NCBI GenBank assembly: GCA_021800315.1
Contig: JAJYZD010000214.1
Coordinates: forward strand, 1 to 6,508
DNA: 6,508 nucleotides
From: Bacillota bacterium
Lineage (GTDB): Bacteria; Bacillota; Desulfotomaculia; Desulfotomaculales; JAJYZD01
Direction of reading: 5' to 3'
Part shown: piece by piece, positions 1 through 6,508 of the stretch
How the letters are laid out: the number at the start of each line of letters is the position of its first letter
Position numbering within the stretch: the first letter of the stretch is position 1
Program-made: the position numbers and the translations under genes
Notes under the pieces: model-generated
What the model saw: only the letters and a program-made list of their open reading frames with translations
Database searches by the model: none
Told to the model about the DNA's origin: nothing

Positions 1-9
1 AACACCCCC

Positions 10-144
10 CTGCCGGGCAGAACTGGTGCCCCCGGCCAGGCGGCGATGATCCCCATGGTGAGCCACCCGGAGCGCGGACGGGAGTCCGCGGCTCAGCAGC
101 TGAATCCTGTGACGCTGCCACCCCGCTCAGTCAGTGGGCGAGGG
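10..144 (+). ncRNA. Candidate structured RNA in the operon leader, family unknown
   Basis: No convincing protein is encoded here, but the + strand can fold into helices set almost end to end. TGAGCC at 59-64 pairs with GGCTCA at 90-95 and encloses GCGGAC (74-79) with GTCCGC (84-89), capped by the GNRA-type tetraloop GGGA. GCAGC at 96-100 pairs with GCTGC at 114-118 around a 13-nt loop. CGCTCA at 124-129 pairs with TGGGCG at 135-140 (one G-U). Upstream, CCGGG (13-17) can pair with CCCGG (66-70), and CTGG (23-26) with CCAG (36-39), but the fold of 1-58 is not unique. The layout recalls HEARO, the omega-RNA that sits upstream of IscB genes, but no IscB follows, so it would be an orphan. A riboswitch or an intron fragment is also possible. 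The helices are seen in the sequence; the family is a guess. The left boundary may lie outside the window. Confidence 0.35.
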
Positions 145-147
145 ATA

Positions 148-187
148 TGTTTACGCCTGTTTATGCGGGTTTAAGCATGTTTCAGAA
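148..187 (+). repeat. Four 10-bp direct repeats just upstream of fadD
   Basis: Four consecutive units are in exact 10-bp register: TGTTTACGCC (148-157), TGTTTATGCG (158-167), GGTTTAAGCA (168-177) and TGTTTCAGAA (178-187). The core is GTTTANGC in the first three units, and the fourth is degenerate (GTTTCAGA). The G, the TTT and a second G four bases after the TTT are kept in all four. A period of one helical turn places every unit on the same face of DNA, which suits cooperative binding of a regulator. The array ends 4 nt before the AGGA ribosome-binding site of fadD (191-194), so it lies in the promoter or 5' leader. No regulator can be named, and no convincing -35/-10 pair is visible. The repeats are clear; the operator role is inferred. 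Confidence 0.55.
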
Positions 188-198
188 ACCAGGATCAA

Positions 199-1827
<1,629 letters not shown>

Positions 1828-1850
1828 GATCCGGATTGCCGGATCGGACC

Positions 1851-4202
1851 ATGACTGTAAGACCTATAAGGAAAGCTGCGGTTTTGGGGGCCGGGGTGAT
1901 GGGCGCTCAAATAGCGGCCCACCTGGCCAACGTCGGTATCCCCACCTTGCTCCTGGACATCGTGCCCCCCGGGGAGGAGGGCCGGAGCAACCGTAACCGC
2001 TTGGCCGCCGGGGCGATAGACCGCCTCGGGAAGGCCAAACCGTCACCCTTTTACCTGGGCGGGCGGGCCGCCCTGATCACGCCGGGCAACCTGGAGGACG
2101 ACCTGGAACGTCTGCGTGACGTGGACTGGGTTATCGAAGCGGTGGTGGAAAACCTGGCCGTGAAACAAGACCTGCTGGCCCGGGTGGCCGGGTCCGTCCG
2201 GCCGGAGACCGTTATCAGCACCAATACCTCCGGCTTGCCGGTGAACGCCGTCGCCGCCGCCCTGCCGCCGGAGACGGCCCGGTATTTCCTGGGGACCCAC
2301 TTTTTCAACCCGCCCCGCTACATGCGTCTCCTGGAAATAATTCCCGGCCAGACCACCGCGCCGGAAGTGGTCGATTACATGAAGGATTTCGGCTACCGCG
2401 TCCTGGGCAAAGGGGTGGTCGTGGCCAAGGATACGCCCAACTTCATCGCCAACCGGATCGGTACCTACGGCATGCTGGACTGTCTGCGGGCCACGGTGGA
2501 AGAAGGGTTTACCATCGAGGAAGTGGACGCCCTGACCGGCCCCATCCTGGGCCGTCCGAAAAGCGCTTCCTTCCGTACCCTGGACATGGTCGGCGTCGAT
2601 ATCCTGTGGCACGTGGCCAAAAACACCTTCGACGCCCTGCCGGACGGCCCGGAAAGGGAAGCCTTCCGGCCGGCGGAGATCCTGGACCGGATGGTGGCCG
2701 GCCGACGGCTTGGCGATAAGACCGGCGGCGGCTTCTACCGCAAGGATAAAGACGGGATCAGCGTCCTGGATCCGGTTACCCTGACGTACCGGCCCAAGGA
2801 AAAGGTCAAGCTGCCGGTCCTGGAGGCGGCGCGCCAACTGCCCGATCCGGCCGCCCGCGTAAAGGCGCTCCTCCATTCGCGGGACCGGGCCGGCCGGTTG
2901 GTCTGGCGCCTGGTGCGCAATGTCCTCCTCTATTCCCTGGAAAAGTGGGAGGAACTGGCCTTTGATATCGTTTCCGTCGACCAGGCCATGCGCTGGGGCT
3001 TCAACTGGAGCATGGGGCCGTTCGAACTGTGGGACGCGGTCGGCGTCGAGTACACCGTCAAACGGCTGACGGACGAAGGGATCGCCGTGCCGGCCGCCCT
3101 TTTACGCATGCGCGACGGCGGTGTAAAGTCCTTCTACCGGACGGACGGGGGAACCCGCTACGTGTATGACCCCGCCGCCGGTGAGAGCGGGATTCTTCCG
3201 ACCAGGCCGGACTTCATCTTCCTGCCGGATTTGAAGGCGAAAACCGTCTTCGGGAATTCCGGCGCCTCCCTGGTGGACCTGGGCGACGGTGTGGCCTGCC
3301 TGGAGTTCCACTCCAAGGAGAACGCCATCGGCGCCGATATCGAGCAGATGATCAGGCGGTCGGTGCAAGAGGTGGAGGCGAACTTCGAGGCCCTGGTGCT
3401 GGCCAACTACGGCCGCAACTTCTCCGTGGGCGCCAACCTGGTCCTGATCCTGATGGAGGCGGAGGACGACAACTGGGACGTCCTGGATACGGCCGTGCGG
3501 CAGTTCCAGAACGCCGGACTGGCCCTCAAGTACTGCCTGCGGCCGGTGGTGGCCGCTCCCTTCCAGATGGCCCTGGGCGGCGGCCTGGAGGTATGCCTGG
3601 CCTCCGGCCGGGTGCAGGCCCTGGCTGAGAGCTACCTGGGCCTGGTGGAAGTGGGAGTCGGTCTTCTGCCGGCGGGCGGCGGGGTCAAGGAGATGCTGTT
3701 TAGGGCCATGGAGCACGTGGTCCCGGGTGTCGACCCCGTGCCCTTCGTGGCCCGCGCTTTCGAGACCATCGCCTCGGCCAAAGTATCCACCAGCGCGCCG
3801 GAGGCGGTCCAACTGGGGTACTTGAGGCCGTCGGACCAGGTTACCGTAAACCCGGACCGCCTCGTCTTCGACGCCAAGCAAACCGCCCTGGGGCTGGCCC
3901 GGTCCGGTTACCGCCCGCCCGTGCCGGGTACGGTCCGGGTCACGGGTACGGCCGGTGTCGCCGCCGTCAAGACGGTCCTCTACGGTATGCGGGAAGGCCG
4001 TTTCATCAGCGAACACGACTTCCGTGTCGGATCGCAGGTGGCCAACGTCATCTGCGGCGGTCCGGTAACCCCCGGCACGGTGGCCGGCGAACAATACATC
4101 CTCGACCTGGAGCGGGAGGGCTTCCTCAGTCTCCTGGGCGAACCGAAAACGCAGGCCCGCATCAGGCACATGCTGAAAACGGGCAAGCCGCTGCGGAATT
4201 AA
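1851..4202 (+). CDS. fadN: FadN-type 3-hydroxyacyl-CoA dehydrogenase / enoyl-CoA hydratase fusion
   Basis: Catalyses the two middle steps of beta-oxidation: hydration of trans-2-enoyl-CoA and NAD-dependent oxidation of the 3-hydroxyacyl-CoA. Numbering is from ATG 1851 (783 residues; Bacillus FadN is of similar size). The N-terminal Rossmann domain has GAGVMG (13-18), STNTSG, and the catalytic pair His150 (GTHFFNP) and Glu162 (LEIIP), 12 residues apart as in the family. The dehydrogenase C-terminal domain starts near DTPNFIANR (194-202) and ends near 290, with a second partial copy at about 355-400. A crotonase domain spans about 470-660. Both hydratase glutamates are present, Glu580 (GGGLEV) and Glu600 (LVEVGVG), spaced 20 as in mitochondrial crotonase, followed by LLPAGGG. 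Dehydrogenase-first order is the FadN type, the reverse of E. coli FadB. TTG 1836 is an alternative start giving 788 residues and better ribosome-binding-site spacing; homology to Bacillus FadN, which begins only a few residues before IRKAAVLG, favours the ATG. Confidence 0.95.
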   Translation: MTVRPIRKAAVLGAGVMGAQIAAHLANVGIPTLLLDIVPPGEEGRSNRNRLAAGAIDRLGKAKPSPFYLGGRAALITPGNLEDDLERLRDVDWVIEAVVENLAVKQDLLARVAGSVRPETVISTNTSGLPVNAVAAALPPETARYFLGTHFFNPPRYMRLLEIIPGQTTAPEVVDYMKDFGYRVLGKGVVVAKDTPNFIANRIGTYGMLDCLRATVEEGFTIEEVDALTGPILGRPKSASFRTLDMVGVDILWHVAKNTFDALPDGPEREAFRPAEILDRMVAGRRLGDKTGGGFYRKDKDGISVLDPVTLTYRPKEKVKLPVLEAARQLPDPAARVKALLHSRDRAGRLVWRLVRNVLLYSLEKWEELAFDIVSVDQAMRWGFNWSMGPFELWDAVGVEYTVKRLTDEGIAVPAALLRMRDGGVKSFYRTDGGTRYVYDPAAGESGILPTRPDFIFLPDLKAKTVFGNSGASLVDLGDGVACLEFHSKENAIGADIEQMIRRSVQEVEANFEALVLANYGRNFSVGANLVLILMEAEDDNWDVLDTAVRQFQNAGLALKYCLRPVVAAPFQMALGGGLEVCLASGRVQALAESYLGLVEVGVGLLPAGGGVKEMLFRAMEHVVPGVDPVPFVARAFETIASAKVSTSAPEAVQLGYLRPSDQVTVNPDRLVFDAKQTALGLARSGYRPPVPGTVRVTGTAGVAAVKTVLYGMREGRFISEHDFRVGSQVANVICGGPVTPGTVAGEQYILDLEREGFLSLLGEPKTQARIRHMLKTGKPLRN

Positions 4203-4214
4203 GGGGGGAGCGAG

Positions 4215-5414
4215 ATGCGCGAAGCTTACGTGGTGAGCGCCGTCCGCACGCCGGTGGGCAAGGCGGGACGGGGTGGATTGAGGAACACGCGGCCGGACGA
4301 CCTGGCCGCGGCGGTGGTCAGGGCAGCGATTAGCCGCGTGGACGGTCTGGATCCGGCCCGGGTGGAGGACCTCGTCCTGGGTTGCGCCTTTCCGGAGGCG
4401 GAGCAGGGGATGAACGCGGCCCGCGTGGTGGCCCTGCGGGCCGGTCTGCCGGTCAGCGTACCGGGCGTGACGGTAAACCGGTTCTGCGCCTCGGGTTTGG
4501 AGGCGGTCGCGACAGCCGCGACCCGGGTAATGGCCGGGATGGCGGAAATCCAGGCGGCCGGGGGTCTGGAGAGCATGAGCCTGGTGCCCATGGGCGGCAA
4601 CAAGCCCGCTCCCAATCCTTACCTGGTGGACACTTTTCCGGCGGTGTACATGTCCATGGGCCTGACGGCCGAAAGAGTGGCCGCCCGGTACGGGGTAACC
4701 CGCGAAGCGCAGGACGCCTTCGCCCTGGCCAGCCACCGCAAAGCCGCCGCCGCCCAGGACAACGGCTGGTTTGACCGGGAAATCCTGCCGGTAACCGTGG
4801 AGGAAACCGTTCCAAGGACGACCCACCCGTCGGGCGGGTACCCCGGGGTTGAAGTAAAGAGCCGGGTCTTTGCCGCCGACGAGGGGGTGCGGCGGGAGAC
4901 CACCCTGGAGGGTCTGGCGGCGCTCAAACCGGTCTTCCAGGCCGGGGGTACGGTCACGGCGGGCAATTCCTCCCAGACCTCGGACGGGGCCGCCGCGGTG
5001 GTGATTATGAGCGGGGAGACGGTCCGGGCCCTGGGAGTGAAACCGCTGGCGGTCTTCCGTTCCTACGCCGTGGGCGGCGTGGAGCCGGAGGTCATGGGTA
5101 TCGGGCCGGTGGTGGCCATTCCCAAAGCCCTGCAAATGGCCGGGCTGGCCGTGTCGGATCTGGACCTGGTGGAGTTGAACGAGGCTTTCGCTTCGCAATC
5201 CCTGGCGGTTATCCGGGAAACGGGGCTGGATCCGGACCGGGTCAACGTCTGCGGCGGGGCGATCGCCCTGGGCCACCCCCTGGGCTGCACCGGGGCCAAA
5301 CTGACCACCACCCTGGTCCACGGTCTGGCCCGCACCGGCGGGCGCTTCGGCCTGGTCAGCATGTGCATCGGCGGCGGTATGGGCGCGGCCGCGGTTTTCG
5401 AACGGGTAAGGTGA
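4215..5414 (+). CDS. fadA: Acetyl-CoA C-acyltransferase (3-ketoacyl-CoA thiolase)
   Basis: Cleaves 3-ketoacyl-CoA with CoA into acetyl-CoA and an acyl-CoA shortened by two carbons, the last step of each beta-oxidation turn; cytoplasmic. The 399 residues match the usual thiolase length of about 390-400. Both halves of the thiolase fold are complete. The nucleophile is Cys91 in NRFCASGLEA, NEAF is at 322-325, the active-site histidine is His354 in GGAIALGHPLG, and the second cysteine is Cys384 in CIGGGMG. The start is well supported by GGGGGGAG (4203-4210), 4 nt before the ATG. It begins 12 nt after fadN, so the two are almost certainly co-transcribed and may be coupled. Sequence alone does not cleanly separate a degradative long-chain thiolase from a biosynthetic acetoacetyl-CoA thiolase. 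The fadN/fadE neighbours make the degradative role much more likely. Confidence 0.95.
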   Translation: MREAYVVSAVRTPVGKAGRGGLRNTRPDDLAAAVVRAAISRVDGLDPARVEDLVLGCAFPEAEQGMNAARVVALRAGLPVSVPGVTVNRFCASGLEAVATAATRVMAGMAEIQAAGGLESMSLVPMGGNKPAPNPYLVDTFPAVYMSMGLTAERVAARYGVTREAQDAFALASHRKAAAAQDNGWFDREILPVTVEETVPRTTHPSGGYPGVEVKSRVFAADEGVRRETTLEGLAALKPVFQAGGTVTAGNSSQTSDGAAAVVIMSGETVRALGVKPLAVFRSYAVGGVEPEVMGIGPVVAIPKALQMAGLAVSDLDLVELNEAFASQSLAVIRETGLDPDRVNVCGGAIALGHPLGCTGAKLTTTLVHGLARTGGRFGLVSMCIGGGMGAAAVFERVR

Positions 5415-5420
5415 ACCAGC

Positions 5421-5481
5421 GCTCTTAACTGAGAGCCCGTTGGAATGGAAGGTACAAACCCCCGACTTTAGTCGGGGGTAG
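5421..5481 (+). ncRNA. Orphan TnpB omega-RNA / IS200-IS605 right-end-like segment
   Basis: This lies in the 159-nt gap between fadA and fadE. A first hairpin is GCTCTT (5421-5426) with GAGAGC (5431-5436), loop AACT. A linker beginning CCGTTGGAATGGAAGG follows. Then comes a 9-bp perfect hairpin, ACCCCCGAC (5458-5466) with GTCGGGGGT (5471-5479), loop TTTA, followed by AGTTGA. This order (small hairpin, GTTGGAATG-type linker, CCCCCGACTTTAGTCGGGGG-type hairpin, TAGTTGA) resembles what I recall of the 3' ends of IS200/IS605 tnpB genes, where the omega-RNA scaffold ends. No transposase coding is present, so this would be a relic, a miniature non-autonomous copy, or a retained guide-RNA scaffold. 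No run of T follows the stem, so an ordinary intrinsic terminator is unlikely. An mRNA-stabilising hairpin is the plain alternative. The hairpins are certain; the family is inferred from memory. Confidence 0.45.
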
Positions 5482-5489
5482 TTGAAAAG

Positions 5490-5542
5490 AATTCCGCTTC
5501 CTAAAGCCCCCGTTTTCAAACGGGGGTCTGAAGCCGGAAATT
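5490..5542. repeat. Nested palindrome with GC-rich core before fadE
   Basis: The core is a perfect 9-bp inverted repeat, CCCCCGTTT (5507-5515) and AAACGGGGG (5518-5526). It is nested in a longer imperfect stem in which TTCC-GCTTC (5492-5500) pairs with GAAGC-C-GGAA (5530-5539) with one bulged C. The whole can form one long hairpin with a small internal loop. No T-run follows on the + strand, and on the - strand only CTTTAG follows the core, so it is a poor terminator either way. It may be a subterminal hairpin of a small mobile element, a REP/MITE-like unit or an mRNA processing or stabilising structure. Its core arms resemble those of the hairpin at 5458-5479. Confidence 0.55.
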
Positions 5543-5559
5543 TCAATCTTACTTTGAAA
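5541..5559. promoter_or_regulatory. Short inverted repeat at the fadE ribosome-binding site
   Basis: TTTCAA (5541-5546) and TTGAAA (5554-5559) form a 6-bp inverted repeat with a 7-nt spacer. The right arm runs into AAAGGGG (5557-5563), the probable ribosome-binding site of fadE, 10 nt before its ATG. A bound dimeric repressor or an RNA hairpin here could affect fadE expression. The repeat is short and AT-rich and could be chance. Confidence 0.25.
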
Positions 5560-5573
5560 GGGGCGTCCAAGAC

Positions 5574-6508
5574 ATGGTCAAGGGTGGTTCCTACCTGACC
5601 GGGGCTACGGATCCCGAGTCCGTTTTCACGCCGGAGGATTTCTCCGAAGAGGACCGGATGGTTGCCGCTATGGTGGCCGATTTTACCCGGAACGAGATCC
5701 TGCCGGTCACCGGCGACATCGAGGCGCAAGCGGGCGGTCTCATGCAAAGCCTGATGGAAAAGGCCGGCGGGCTGGGCATTCTTTCCGCCGACATTCCCGG
5801 GGAGTACGGCGGCGGCGACATGAGCAAGATCGTCAGCGCCATCATCGCCGAGAACGTCTCCCTGGGCGGTTCCTTCGCCGTGGCCTTTGGTGCCCATACC
5901 GGCATCGGCACCCTGCCCATCGTGTTTTTCGGGAACGATGAGCAAAAAGCGAAGTATCTGCCCGACCTGGCCAGCGGCAAGAAGCTGGCCGCCTTCGGTC
6001 TGACCGAACCGGGCGCCGGGTCGGACGCCCTGGCCGCCCGGACCAGGGCCGTTTTGAGCCCGGACGGCCGGCACTACCTTTTGAGCGGCGAGAAGATCTT
6101 CATCACCAACGGGGGTACGGCGGAGGTGTTCGTGGTCTTCGCCAAGATCGACGGCGAGAAGTTCACCGCCTTCATCGTGGATCGCGACACACCCGGTTTC
6201 ACCACCGGGGCCGAGGAGCACAAGCTGGGCATCAAGGGTTCTTCCACCCGCAGCCTCATCTTCGAGGACGCCCCGGTGCCGGTGGAAAACGTGCTCTACG
6301 AACCGGGCCGGGGGGCGTCCGTGGCCCTGGGTGTCCTGGACATCGGGCGCTTCAAGCTGGCCGCCGGCGCCATGGGCTCCGCCAAGGGGGCGCTTGAAGT
6401 CGCCGTACGCTACGCGCAACAGCGGGAACAGTTCAAGACCCCCCTGGTCAAGTTCGGACTGATCCAGGAGAAACTGGCCCGGATGGCCGCGCGCACCTAC
6501 GCCGCCGA
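5574..6508 (+). CDS. fadE: Acyl-CoA dehydrogenase, FadE-type (3' end outside window)
   Basis: FAD enzyme for the first oxidation of beta-oxidation, acyl-CoA to trans-2-enoyl-CoA, passing electrons to electron-transfer flavoprotein. Only the first 311 codons are present; the frame is open to the window edge. The protein starts MVKGGSYLTG, close to the KGGSFL start of Bacillus FadE. The alpha-helical N-terminal domain covers about 20-135. The acyl-CoA dehydrogenase signature GLTEPGAGSD lies at 142-151, followed by KIFITNGG in the flavin-binding middle domain. The C-terminal domain begins around RFKLAAGAMGSAKGALEVA and continues through QQREQFKTPLVKFGLIQEKLA. The catalytic base, expected later in the C-terminal domain, is beyond the edge, as is any extra C-terminal domain (Bacillus FadE is about 594 residues). 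AAAGGGG at 5557-5563 supports the start. Unlike the other genes it is separated from its neighbour by a 159-nt structured spacer, so its expression could differ from fadD-N-A. Confidence 0.93.
   Translation, partial: MVKGGSYLTGATDPESVFTPEDFSEEDRMVAAMVADFTRNEILPVTGDIEAQAGGLMQSLMEKAGGLGILSADIPGEYGGGDMSKIVSAIIAENVSLGGSFAVAFGAHTGIGTLPIVFFGNDEQKAKYLPDLASGKKLAAFGLTEPGAGSDALAARTRAVLSPDGRHYLLSGEKIFITNGGTAEVFVVFAKIDGEKFTAFIVDRDTPGFTTGAEEHKLGIKGSSTRSLIFEDAPVPVENVLYEPGRGASVALGVLDIGRFKLAAGAMGSAKGALEVAVRYAQQREQFKTPLVKFGLIQEKLARMAARTYAA

Noticed and set aside
1..56. Possible divergent gene start on the - strand (ATG at 56-54, reading MGIIAAWPGAPVLPG)
   Set aside because: Only 18 codons are visible, there is no strong ribosome-binding site, and it lies in the structured region. 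It cannot be supported without upstream sequence.
10..144. Cobalamin, c-di-AMP, SAM or T-box leader
   Set aside because: Looked for their signature strings by eye and found at most short partial matches in the wrong order; none can be claimed without a covariance search.
1..174. Open frame ending at a TAA at 172-174, possible tail of an upstream gene
   Set aside because: The translation has no recognisable family character, is rich in Pro/Arg/Ser, and overlaps the RNA helices at 59-140. A second frame is equally open, so openness here is not informative.
100..198. Sigma-70 or sigma-54 promoter for fadD
   Set aside because: No -35/-10 pair with acceptable spacing and no -24/-12 pair was found. 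GATATG at 144-149 looks like a -10 but has no partner.
5458..5490. Intrinsic terminator ending fadD-fadN-fadA transcription
   Set aside because: The stem is strong but is followed by AGTTGAAAAG rather than a run of T, so Rho-independent termination on the + strand is not supported.
3102..6419. Very long open frame on the - strand (1105 codons) antisense to fadN, fadA and fadE
   Set aside because: The + strand encodes three enzymes with complete motifs over the same DNA. The antisense product is rich in His, Gly, Arg and Gln with no recognisable domain, typical of the mirror of GC-biased codons. That it also stays open across the non-coding spacer is noted but explained by high GC.

Overview
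The window is a fatty-acid beta-oxidation operon read left to right on the + strand. Four genes follow one another: an acyl-CoA ligase (fadD-like, 199-1827), a fused 3-hydroxyacyl-CoA dehydrogenase/enoyl-CoA hydratase (fadN-like, start 1851 or 1836, end 4202), a thiolase (fadA-like, 4215-5414) and an acyl-CoA dehydrogenase (fadE-like, 5574 to beyond the right edge). Between them they encode activation of a fatty acid to acyl-CoA and all four reactions of the beta-oxidation spiral. Electron-transfer flavoprotein, the partner expected for the dehydrogenase, is not in the window.

The DNA is GC-rich and has strong purine-rich ribosome-binding sites (GGAGGTG, GGGGGGAG, AAAGGGG). The fadN-fadA-fadE order, the dehydrogenase-first fusion of the FadN type and the KGGSYL start of the FadE protein resemble the Bacillus fadNAE arrangement. 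I infer a GC-rich member of the Bacillota (Firmicutes), possibly a thermophilic or anaerobic Desulfotomaculum/Pelotomaculum-like lineage. The genus cannot be fixed from this window.

By region: positions 1-198 hold no convincing gene. They contain a tight run of RNA helices (best seen at 57-144) followed by four 10-bp direct repeats (148-187) that end just before the fadD ribosome-binding site. Positions 199-5414 are three tightly packed genes with gaps of 23 nt (8 nt if fadN starts at its upstream TTG) and 12 nt. Positions 5415-5573 form the only sizeable gap inside the operon and contain three hairpins, two of them with very GC-rich perfect stems. The first two look like the right-end (omega-RNA) segment of an IS200/IS605-type TnpB element without its transposase. 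Positions 5574-6508 are the first 311 codons of fadE, cut by the window edge.

The coding part is ordinary, well-conserved metabolism. The unusual content is the non-coding DNA: a structured leader, a helically phased repeat array, and an orphan transposon-RNA-like segment inside a metabolic operon. The family assignments of these RNA-like regions come from reading and recollection of such elements and have not been confirmed by a covariance search.
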